64,000 nucleotides of DNA, taken from assembly GCF_002443255.2 (NCBI RefSeq), contig NW_019211454.1:19125037-19189036 (forward strand), read 5' to 3'. The DNA comes from Varroa destructor. Taxonomy: Eukaryota > Arthropoda > Arachnida > Mesostigmata > Varroidae. Within the stretch, counting starts at the first letter, position 1, and every line of letters begins with the position of its first letter. The notes under the pieces are model-generated. The model was not told the DNA's origin. It saw nothing but the letters and a program-made list of their open reading frames with translations, and ran no database searches. Below are positions 10,929-20,496 of the stretch, one piece after another. A program made the translations under genes and the position numbers.

Positions 10929-13383
10929 CTGTAAAAAAATGTGATCTAAGGGGTGGCAGAGAGATAGATACAGAAAGCAAGTGAGGGCGAGAGAAGGAGT
11001 GATTCTGAGTTGCCCCTCCTCGATCCCGGTTTCAATCTCTTTTAGTTGAAGGCAGGTCCTTCCTGCGGTTTTAGAGCAGTAAAATGGCGTGCTCCCAGAA
11101 GGAAAAAGGCTTCAGGGCATTCTCGTTTGAATGAAAGGTTTCATCGGGCCACTGAAAACAGCTCCCGTCCACAGAGCTCCCCCACCGAGGTTCCCTGTGC
11201 TTTGCTTATGCCCTTGTGCATTACGGCTTCGCGGTAAAGTAAGTAATGCATGGTTACCTCAGCTACATGCTCCGTAATATGACGGCACACAGGAGTGAGG
11301 AACACAGCGATAAAGCCTCAGAACCGAAGAGAAGGCAGACGTTCTCAATGAAACTGAAATGATGCTGTCGCAATAGATTAGATAGTAGTCATGCATGTAA
11401 GGTGCACCTACACTTTATAATTCAAGTGAACTTTAAATAAGCTTAAACGAAGTCTGTGTGTCTATAAGCATGCTGCACTTATTTAAACGTTCGGTTTTGA
11501 AGCATTCTAAATGAATCGCGTTTACCTACTGCGATATTCTTGGTGAGCAGAGTGAAAAAGGGGGGTAATAATAGCGGAGGTCTAGGTACTGAGCCTCAAG
11601 CCCACTGCAATGAAACGTATCAGCTTCACTAATTGACAAAAGACGAGAACGCTATCGAATGCAAGCCAGAAACCATCAAATATATTTCGTTGTTTAAGGA
11701 CCTAATAACTAGGCCACGTTAGGTAAATGACTGAACTGGTAGTGTCCATGAAGGACTGCTGAGTAAACGCAGAGCCATGGAATCGCACAAGCCTGCGTAT
11801 CGGATAAGTTTTCATCAACTATCGTAGATGTTTTATCCATTACTAATCAAAATGTATTCCCTATATAGAGTATTATTCGAAATGACAAAAATAGCAGAAA
11901 ATGTACAATCATATTACTTGAAATCAAGAATATACGTGCCCATTTTGTGATGGAAACTCTCACAGATCGGGGTTTTAGAGTAACACTAGCTTTGAAGAGA
12001 ATATTTATATTTATATCTTTCAGTGCGTTCCTTGCAGTTCGGTACGAAAAGTTTTTCTGGCTTACTAAACACGGGATTGAGCTGATATGATGCCTAGGCA
12101 ACATGGTAGATCTGCGTGTTGCCTCTTATGAGATTCAGCCAGACAAAATCGATGCGATTTTCAGTTCATCTTCATACGTGATACGCTACGACTTTTCTCG
12201 GAGAGTCCTGAACCACCTCTCTGATCCGGCTGCAGTTCGGTAAAAACACAAAAAATCCCCTTAATGGAGTTTTCGACCATTAGTAAATGCGAACTAAAGT
12301 CGAAGTTCTATGGGAGATCGAGTTCTACGGACAGTTTCACATGAAATTCTCAGCCCAAATTCAAGGCCAGCCCATTTTTCATTTGTACGTTTATATCATT
12401 CTATCTTTTCAATTTATATTAAACAACTTCAACTTAAAACTGATAGAACCACAACAATACTTTTGTTTTTTTAATTCATGCCAGACTTTTATTCCCGATA
12501 AGATGCAGGCTACAAAACGTGGCAAACAAGTAAACATCTAAGTATTTGGAAATTATCCTTGTTAAACTCCCCGTAAGGGAATGTTGCAATGGCAGAAAAC
12601 AAAAGAACAACAGGAAACGGCGGGATCGGGCACATTGTATTTGTATAATCTGTATCACATGAGACAATGTTCCGTTCAAGGTAGTTGCTGCTAAAAATAT
12701 TTATATTTACTAATCTGCTGCTTTGATATATCCTTTATAATGATGACGTACTTCAGGCATAATTAATAGGCGAAAAGTATTCTACAGTTACCTATAGCAG
12801 CCTGTCCATAATCCTAAATCAGAGAGGGATCGAGAGTTAATTCCGAAGGGTTCTAAGTACATTCACGTATTGTTTAGTCTGTGTAGTCGATTTAAAGCAT
12901 ACTGAATTAATGATGATATTAAGATGTTAGACGGATATCACCAATATGATTTAACGACCACTTTAATTTCCTTGTCTGGTATTAAAACCACTGCCAAAGC
13001 AGGAGGTATGTCATGGTATTTTGATAAAAGATATTACCAAAAGCGTATCGTTGTTACATTGGTATTAAAATAAACAAAATTAAATATAAAATAACAATGT
13101 ATTCTAAATTGTCACTGCTATTTCAATCCATCGTCTTTTTTCCGTACTAACGAATTTGCTTGCATTCAAAGCCCACCAGGGTCTGTCACATCAGCACAAT
13201 CAACATTGACACAAATCACGAATAAGAACGAGTGAAGAGTTTAGTTGCGTTTGTGTTTTGTTTGGCTGCTTGACACATCATATTGATTGAAAATTCGTCG
13301 TCCCCTTTAGCACCCTTGGTCCCCTGACCCCTCATCGAGCCCTCGGCCTGCTCTTCAGAAACGAATCTGTAGCCTACCCAAGT
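10929..13383. other. Non-coding stretch, nothing recognised
   Basis: Moderately GC-rich to about 11250, then AT-rich. A 63-codon frame at 11046-11237 and an 85-codon reverse frame near 11850-12100 match no known protein. There are no repeats of note. Confidence 0.55.
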
Positions 13384-13617
13384 ATGCCACTGTCATCGAA
13401 CAGGAAGAAAGATCGCGGTTTTAAGCGTCGGCGGCGCCCACAGAGTGAAGAAGACAAGAAAAAGACTTCTGAATTGCAAGGAGAAGATGGGAAATTGCAG
13501 ATCAACTGTGTTACACCCAGATTTGATCGGGGTAAAATCGACTCTCTGCACGGTAGTCTCGCTACAGATTACCTTCCGATAGACGTCAATGTGTGCGTGT
13601 GCTTGTCTTTACTATGA
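13384..13617 (+). CDS. Candidate first coding exon of an unknown basic protein
   Basis: An ATG with A at -3 opens a 77-codon frame. Its first 60 or so residues are strongly charged and unlike chance translation of the surrounding AT-rich DNA: KKDRGFKRRRR, then SEEDKKKTSELQGEDGK, then RFDRGKIDSLHG. The basic cluster could act as a nuclear localisation signal. The last residues (VCVCLSLL) come from a GT-rich tract and look untranslated. A possible donor (CGG-G|GTAAAA, GT at 532-533 of the 13 kb block) would end the exon near 13531 and remove that tail. It lies at the left edge of a GC-richer island reaching to about 14570. No homologue is recognised. Confidence 0.35.
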   Translation: MPLSSNRKKDRGFKRRRRPQSEEDKKKTSELQGEDGKLQINCVTPRFDRGKIDSLHGSLATDYLPIDVNVCVCLSLL

Positions 13618-13972
13618 TTCTGGAAGCAAGTGTTAGTTAGTAGCCAATGACTCTGCGCGAGTAGGGTTCTATAAATGGATAGCTCTGTATGCATATATGT
13701 ACGGTTCCTCGAAGGGGTAAGAGTGTCTACTTCGTCCTTTTTATAAACTTTTCTCTTTTTTTTTTTGCGTTCTGTCTGGTCGAATGAGCCTCCTAATAAT
13801 GGCAAGATTTCCTGAGAAAATCGGCGTGTGAAGGGTCAGATCCACTGTTCTAGACTTGAAATGGCCTGCCCAAGAAGAGACAGGTCACACAGCCTATGAG
13901 GGCAGGACCTTTGGATTTGATGGTCCTGGATCTATTTTCTAAAACTCTTCGGGAGAACACTTTTCTTTGCAG

Positions 13973-14058
13973 AATAGTCCCAGGGCCTACAGCCAACGAG
14001 ACTCACCATTGCCACTTACAGCCAATGCTATATCGGCGTCCCCTAGTCTTTACTAACG
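13973..14058 (+). other. Exon-like fragment behind a good acceptor
   Basis: A strong 3' splice site (CTTTTCTTTGCAG, AG at 13971-13972) is followed by an open frame, NSPRAYSQRDSPLPLTANAI and on to a TAA after 27 codons. It lies some 440 bases downstream of the possible donor near 13531 on the same strand, so it could be the next exon of that candidate. If the donor and acceptor are used, the reading phases would need to be checked. It overlaps chance frames on both strands. This is a weak candidate only. Confidence 0.2.
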
Positions 14059-14214
14059 TTGCCGCTCCCATTGCCTCACTACTGCTACTTGTGCCGCCAT
14101 CAACAATCAAACGATGAAAAACTTACAACACAGTGAGAAACGTCTAAACAGTCATTTATCGCTTACTCAGCGGCTCCCAGAGAAGCTTGCCGTGGCCAGA
14201 GCTACGGGCAGCTT

Positions 14215-14571
14215 CTAAACGGAGAGCTGTCTTGGAGCTTGCGCTGAGTCTTGGAGTAATCGTTTCATGTATCGGCGTGGCCTCCCTCTCCCAAAGAGAT
14301 GCCATTGTAAGCCTATCCTCATTGCCTCTTCCGAAAACAGCGAAACCGCTTTTCTTGAGACCTTGAAAAAGAGAACTGCATGAAAATCTTCCAAGGCTTC
14401 TGTCCCTTGCCGATTTCTTTTCGTCTCCATCTCGACGTTCCGCCTGCGTGAGAGGGCAGATCCTGGCAAGGCTTGGCTGACCGACTGTCCTGGCTTGAAG
14501 CGTTTTTCCTCATCCGTCACCTGAAGCCTCGACAACCAATCAGAAAACATCTTCTTCTGACCAAAGCTTTC
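14215..14571 (-). CDS. Candidate terminal coding exon, unknown protein
   Basis: On the reverse strand a clear 3' splice site (TTCTAATCTTTTAG) ends at 14572. From 14571 a frame stays open for 118 codons to a stop at 14215. The translation has a composition like a soluble protein, rich in E, K, R and Q, with pieces such as DWLSRLQVTDEEKRF and RNVEMETKRNRQGTEALEDF and a basic C-terminal part (RGRPRRYMKRLLQ). A possible internal donor (CTTCAG|GTGACG) would shorten the exon to 17 codons. No domain is recognised. The opposite strand is also largely open, so part of the signal may be the GC-richer base composition. I saw no AATAAA just beyond the stop. Confidence 0.33.
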   Translation of the reverse strand, partial: ESFGQKKMFSDWLSRLQVTDEEKRFKPGQSVSQALPGSALSRRRNVEMETKRNRQGTEALEDFHAVLFFKVSRKAVSLFSEEAMRIGLQWHLFGRGRPRRYMKRLLQDSAQAPRQLSV

Positions 14572-15920
14572 CTAAAAGATTAGAAGGACGTCGAAGTAAC
14601 TGGCCGTACCGCAGCCGCCTGATTTCTCTCAAGTGATGATCCCAAATAGCCCACACTATAAACTTCTTCATCTGACAACTAGGGAATACGAACACATTTC
14701 GAAAGGGAGATGACGTAACTATCTACCGAAATCGCGCCACCGTTCAAATAGTTTGATCAGTGTTGACTAGATATTTGGATCGGTGAATCTGCTTGAGGAA
14801 AATAAAAATGAGAAAAATGAGCAGATGAAGATGTTTATCGGGGACTAAGAAACTTGCTTCCAAGCTAGTTTGAAAGCATCGATTCTAAATGCCAACGTTA
14901 ATAGAAGTGCATGAGTAACTGACCCACTGGCTTTGTAGGATTGTGATGTTTGTAGTCGAGGTGTATCTAGATCTGCAGTACGATTAGGCACTGGCTATTA
15001 AATAATATGCTCTAATAAGATAAAAAATATATTCTTAAAACTATAATATGTAAATACAAAACTGTACATGGCAAACTAGGAACACTTATAGACGGCCAGC
15101 GATCTTACATGGAGAGAAATGATCTACTGGTTATCACACGCTGTTTTGTCAAAAGCAAGCAAATCGAAATAATCGACACATCTATATTTATTCAATAGAA
15201 ATTCGATTTTACGGGAAATCAGCCTTTTTCTAAGTGTTGTAGTGTGCCTATTGCGCATACTTACAAACCTATCGCTTTGGCCCGTCCGAACCTCCAGACA
15301 GCATCAGTCCAGCACTAAAAACGAATTTATTCCAATAACAATAAAAAATTCACTTTATTTACTTATTTAGCCTCCGAATTCAAAGCCATTTCTGTCGACG
15401 CAACTGTTTAACGTAGCCAAAATATTTTTTCTGGCATTTTGCTCAGTTTCGTTTCAACACCAAACGTCTTGGGAATCACTTTTCAAGACTTTATGTTGAA
15501 GTTACCTGTAAGTTATGCTATTATTGCAACGAATTAGCCCCACTTCAACTTGAAATGTTACACTGGCACTTTTTTCCGATACAGACTATAATTAACAATT
15601 ACAAAATGCAACCATAGCGCCAATAGCGGAATCGGATCTTTGCACGTGCGCATCTATGTATGTGCATGTGTGTGTTATTATTAAAGTTACGATACGATGA
15701 TACCAGGCAATATATTTATATTTTGCTATATTGTCATTGAAAAGCCAGTGGTGGCAGGGGCGTCACTGCCTGCAGCAGCGTCCACGGCAATTTTTACGTA
15801 CATCTATTGCTGCTCTACACCGACAGGTATCGTGAAACCATCCGGTTAGTGAAGACGAAATATATTTTCGAAGGCAATATGTCACTAACTATACAGCACG
15901 CACCGTTTTGTGCCATCTTA
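14572..15920. other. Non-coding stretch, nothing recognised
   Basis: AT-rich sequence with only short chance frames and no RNA gene. A short GT-rich tract (TGTATGTGCATGTGTGTG) lies near 15656. Confidence 0.55.
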
Positions 15921-16043
15921 AACCCTGTCAGAGACTGTAGCTAAGGCAGAACGACCAAGGCAGGTTGTCACCAGGCTCCGGAAGCTGCTGATGTCCCGGA
16001 AGAGGAAGGCGCCTGGGGCTATTTCTAATAAAATATAGTCTTG
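15921..16043 (+). mobile_element. Possible N-terminal reverse transcriptase fragment of a LINE
   Basis: An open frame of 38 codons ends in TRLRKLLMSRKRKAPGA followed by ISNKI and a stop. Non-LTR retrotransposon reverse transcriptases begin with a conserved block of the form leucine-rich helix, K-K/R-A-P-G-x-D-x-I, and the KRKAPG-x-IS order here fits it, with the aspartate missing. Nothing after the stop continues the match in any frame that I could follow, so this would be a short 5' truncated or decayed scrap. It could also be coincidence over about 20 residues. Confidence 0.3.
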
Positions 16044-17951
16044 GTAGAAACGGACGACCCTAAAAAGGTAGGAAATGACGACTAGCTGCTGCTAGGAGCT
16101 AAGCAGCTAGGTCAATATTAGTTTATATATCATCTAACTGTTACAATACACGTAGTCGGGGCCGGAGAGGGCATTTCCGCCTGTTTTGCCCCTCTCTAGA
16201 ATCCCTTTCTTACGAGACTGGCGCTATAACTACGCATTGTGGCATTCCGATTAGGATGTCTGTGTCTTTTCCTGCGAATACAACACCTGTTGATTGCGAT
16301 GATCGAAGGATTCGACTGTATTGGACCTTCCATAATAACTGCTATGCAGGCACATCCCCGCTATAGATATTGGGGTTCGAAATCAACTAAAAAAAAGAGG
16401 CTACACTATAAGTTAGCTGTGCTGTGGGGATATGCGTTTATAGAACAAACTGGTGTTTTAGGACACCCCTGAGGTCTAGGCCGAAATTGCGCGTGTGCGT
16501 GACTAAGTTGGGTGATTAAATAATACAATTGGAGAAATAGCTCATAATAATTGCAGTTATTGTTGCCTCTTTATTTCTTAAACACTGTCACCTGTTGTAT
16601 TTTCGCGTCTAGTCATAATGGTTTTGTGCTGAGTTACTCTGAAATAGAAAAAAGCCTTCCGAAGGTCAATTAAGCACTAAGAGGGCGACCTCGCATTTAC
16701 TTGGGTCTTATTTACCATCGATTACGGCAAGAACTGATAGGATGAGCTGGCCTCATACAGGTTTTCGAGTTTCCATTTAATCGATTTCCAACCTTGATAT
16801 CTTTTTTTCAAAATAGGTTTTTTTTTTTGTATTTATTTCAATGTTTGACTTTTCTCACGAAATTTGGTTACTTAATTTAGTAGAGGAAATCATGGAAAAA
16901 AATTCTGAAGCATGCATATAGAATGTGAATCGGATGTTTAGGGAAAAATAGTGTAAACACGTATTTGCTCCAACTTATAATCGTGATGATATTGCAATAA
17001 TTCATTAATTATACTGTAATTATATAGTGTATAGCAATACGACATTTTCCTCATTACTCGAGAACTCAGGTGTAGTCAGAGTTACGGTTCTCTGAATAAA
17101 GCAAACTACTAAATTGTCCCTCAGATTTTTCGCACACTAACTAGGAAAAAGCTGAAAAGCTTTTAATTGAATGCGTAACGTATAAACGTGTTACTATCGC
17201 TATAAGGACGTAGTGCATGACATAACACAGTAACAGGGAACCAGCCTTGTATTGCCGCTGGCACATAATTATCGGCACGAACTGCAGGGTACCATCGTTT
17301 TTCTGTCAGCTAGATATATCGCAATATCTATTCAATGTCTGTATTAATTAGCTTTGTCCTCTTATTTATTTCGAGAGTCGGGGGTGACCGCTGTCGTGTC
17401 GTGCTTGTACTCCTGTATAAGAACGCGATCAACGCGCGGAGCGAAAAGTTCCTCACATTAAGGACATGCTTACGAGCCCGCTGGGAGTGCTCATAACATA
17501 CCGTCGTATCTGGGACACGTCTGGACGTCGATAATTAATAGAACAAATGCATAGGGCCCTTCGCACTGCAACACCACCCCACCTGACGGTACAGTTTAAA
17601 GTAGCCCCAGGGACTCCCAAAGATGAGATGGACAATGTTTTCCGTACACTAGAATCGCACTTCGTACTTCGGATAAGTACACGGACGCTGCGGGCCGTAT
17701 CAGCAGAGAACCATTATGAAGTGTCGATTTAGTTAATTTTGCTATCACATACCGTGGCATTACAAAGTTACTGGTCTAAGGCGTTAAAAAAAGGCTCGCT
17801 TTTTTACCGGGGAGATTTGTTCTTCGTACGATAATTATCTAATTACTAGAGCACCTGTGCTACTGTCTGTTGAAACAAAAACTTTCGTTTTGACCGTCGT
17901 TGTGATTTATATTGATAGTTATTCAATTAATTGTTAAGAATCACTTTTCAG
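16044..17951. other. Non-coding stretch, nothing recognised
   Basis: AT-rich with T-runs near 16802 and 16819. A 61-codon frame at 17547-17732 reads smoothly but matches nothing I know. Confidence 0.55.
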
Positions 17952-17975
17952 GAACGATTTCTCTTCCAAACAAAG
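17952..17975 (+). other. Possible 24-nt microexon
   Basis: A 24-base phase-0 segment (ERFLFQTK) sits between a good 3' splice site (TCACTTTTCAG) and a good donor (AAAG|GTAATT). Such pairs also occur by chance in AT-rich introns, so this is only a pointer. Confidence 0.12.
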
Positions 17976-18016
17976 GTAATTTGGCCAAAAAAAAGTCACG
18001 ATCTGCAACGTTATAT

Positions 18017-18116
18017 NNNNNNNNNNNNNNNNNNNNNNNNNNNNNNNNNNNNNNNNNNNNNNNNNNNNNNNNNNNNNNNNNNNNNNNNNNNNNNNNNNNN
18101 NNNNNNNNNNNNNNNN
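18017..18116. other. Assembly gap of 100 N inside an AT repeat
   Basis: Exactly 100 N follow TTATAT and precede ATATATATAC. The round size is the usual placeholder for a gap of unknown length. The AT repeat on both sides suggests assembly broke in a longer AT microsatellite. The open frames spanning it have no meaning. Confidence 0.97.
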
Positions 18117-18960
18117 ATATATATACTATAATTGTAGATGTAGCCCATTGAAACAATATCCAGCGTCTTTTAAGGTCAGAGCAACCTAATGAAACTGCGT
18201 AACTTTTTGAACACGCACGAGCTCATTTAAAAACCAAGTTTTTTTTTCTTCTTTCCCGAATGCTCTTTATATGGTATAATAGCTTTTTAAATATTTTCTT
18301 GTCTAAAAAATCACTAAACCGTATTAAATAGTTTTCGTCATATTATCTCTGCGTAGTGTTCCATAGCAGTGTCGTATCCTATTTTTAATGGTTATATGTA
18401 TATATGTACATCAGCCGGTCTTTTTTTCTATTAGTTTGTCAGCGTAGATCGATTGACTCTAGAATATGCGTGGTTTCTCTATAATGTTATGCTATTTATT
18501 AGTGCGTAGTAGTGGTATTTTCTATAAAATTCAATAAGCGTTTTTTTTTTTAAATAAAGTGATGATTTGCCATGCTCCTACTGGTATATATATATATATA
18601 TATATATATAACTCATACCTTCGATAACTAATACGCATCTCTATGAATCATACTAACGTTAGTAACAAACATGTCAGTTCCAGTGTAAATCTTTGTTTTG
18701 GCAAGTGATGACAGGTGTTTTATAAAAAGATTTTTAAGTTATAAAGAACTTGAGAAACAAATGAAACGAAAAGGGAAGTTGCTACAGAGCAGTTGATACG
18801 GTTGCCCTATTACGTCATAATTCCATTAAAAGAAGGAAACCTAGATAAGTCTAGCAGTGAAATTCTCCTCGGAAACGAGCCAGGTGATCAATGGCTATTA
18901 GTAGCGGCTTTCAACAAAAATGTTATTATGAAGATTAAAAAACACTGCAATAGTCGGTAG
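18117..18960. other. AT-rich non-coding stretch with a TA repeat
   Basis: Poly-T tracts near 18241 and 18541 and a TA repeat of about 27 bases at 18584-18610. No gene is seen. Confidence 0.7.
18584..18610. repeat. (TA)n microsatellite, about 13 units
   Basis: An uninterrupted TA run is seen directly. Confidence 0.95.
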
Positions 18961-19146
18961 CCTGGTCGAGCCTACAGAACAAATTTTGATTCCGACGTGC
19001 TGAGACAAATGGCACAGTTAAATAACGATGTTGAAGCCGAGTAGATGAACGCCGGCGTTTTCCAGGCGCTCACACAAATGAAGAGCGACATTCCTGACGC
19101 CTTCAGGACAGCTGGCCTCTGCTGGGAACTTCCAAGGATCCCATGA
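18961..19146 (+). pseudogene. Decayed coding-like fragment of unknown origin
   Basis: One forward frame is open from 18961 to a TGA at 19144 except for a single TAG in the middle. The translation has a balanced, protein-like composition on both sides of that stop: TNFDSDVLRQMAQLNNDVEA before it, and NAGVFQALTQMKSDIPDAF then RTAGLCWELPRIP after it. The local base composition is distinctly richer in GC than the flanks. The likely explanation is an old gene fragment, a retrotransposed copy or a piece of an unrecognised transposon. A 71-codon reverse-strand frame overlaps it and looks less protein-like. I cannot name the family. Confidence 0.3.
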
Positions 19147-20339
19147 CAACCAAGCTCGAAACGCATATAAAGATTAATGAAATTCACTTGTAAGATAATC
19201 CATCATTTAGATATGATCGATATCGCTCGCACGGTTAGGAAGGTTAGAAAAGCAGCAGTTAATGTAACAAATCTTGTCTTCGGCTTTTTTATTTTCGTTA
19301 GCACCGTATCTGGCACCTACAGTAATAACTTACATAACTATAGTTAATACTAACATCTTGACTAACTTGAAATATCTTTCTCGTTCAAACGACGTTTTCT
19401 CAAAAATATTTGACAAACGCATACACTTCTCTATAACTTTTTTTTTTTCTTTTTTCATTTATTCTATTTTAGCCTAAAAAGTCTCTGCCATTTACTCAGC
19501 ACTCCAGATTTAATTCAGTTAGATGCATCGGCAAAGTTAGGCGCGAACCTGAGTGAACGGATCGCAACGAAAAGTTGAAAGAGTTGTGGGCGACGCCTGA
19601 CACAGATAAATTTTGTAGATGGCCAGCGACTATGTTACGCAAGAAAATGAAAAACTACCCTTCTGTTGTATTGCCACTGTAGATAAGTCTATAAATATTT
19701 ATCCTGCAACGAAAGCTATGATAAAACAACATACCATTGTTAACAAACCGCCAAAAGTTGGCCAGATTCGATGAACACCTTCAATCGTTCTACCTTTGTA
19801 GATCCACAATTATCTTACAATTTTTATAACTTTTCCACAAAAGATAATCGTTCTTTTGATTGACGTTTTAATTGAATTTTGTAGTATTGCAAAAAAGACA
19901 AGCACATCATTTTATTTCTTCGATATTATGTCACAGCGTAGGAACACTAACTTCTATATCGAAATAGCATTTTTTGTCCTTAGGATAGTTTGGAAGGTAT
20001 TTCTTCTTGGACTAGCAGTGCTAGCCAACTAGCTAGTGATCTATATTACCATGAAAAATCTTAATACTTATACCAAACGGAGCATTTTTAGCGGCCTACT
20101 GACAAAATCCTACTTGACTAAAATTTTATAATAAAAATTCATTACTTAAAAAACGTTAAGATCTAGTATCCTCCTCCGCTAAAAACCGTCTAGCTTGATT
20201 CACGTCGTTATTCGGTCGCATCATCACTCTTAAATCCTTTTATTATATAAAACTCCTCTTGAGTAAATAACATTGAAATAAGAGATAACGATATATACTC
20301 TACATCACACTATACCACTTCACAAGTCGTCTCTTACTA
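19147..20339. other. AT-rich non-coding stretch
   Basis: Poly-T at about 19439-19450. Only chance frames, and no recognisable element apart from the SINE that follows. Confidence 0.6.
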
Positions 20340-20496
20340 CCCAGATGTTTTGAGTTTTACGTCCGGTTCATCATATAGGCGTTCTATCATACATACGGCT
20401 GGCTCCTGCCAGCACAACCTGAAGTCTGTCTGTCTATGGCCGGATTTCTCTAAGATTATCAGTTAACTACGTTACCCACTAAGCTATCACAGGGAC
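20340..20496 (-). repeat. tRNA-derived SINE, reverse-oriented copy
   Basis: Read on the reverse strand, the element begins GTCCCTGTGA and has an A-box-like TAGCTTAGTGG (20476-20486) followed by GTAACGTAG. The GGAGCCAGCCG core lies at 20396-20406, and the tail CCGGACGTAAAACTC has its ACGTAAAACT at 20353-20362. The core-to-tail spacing is close to that in the other two copies. The distance from A box to core is about 15-20 bases shorter, so this copy carries a deletion in the tRNA-like half, and the B box is not clear. The start GTCCC is shared with the copy at 37786. Confidence 0.55.
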
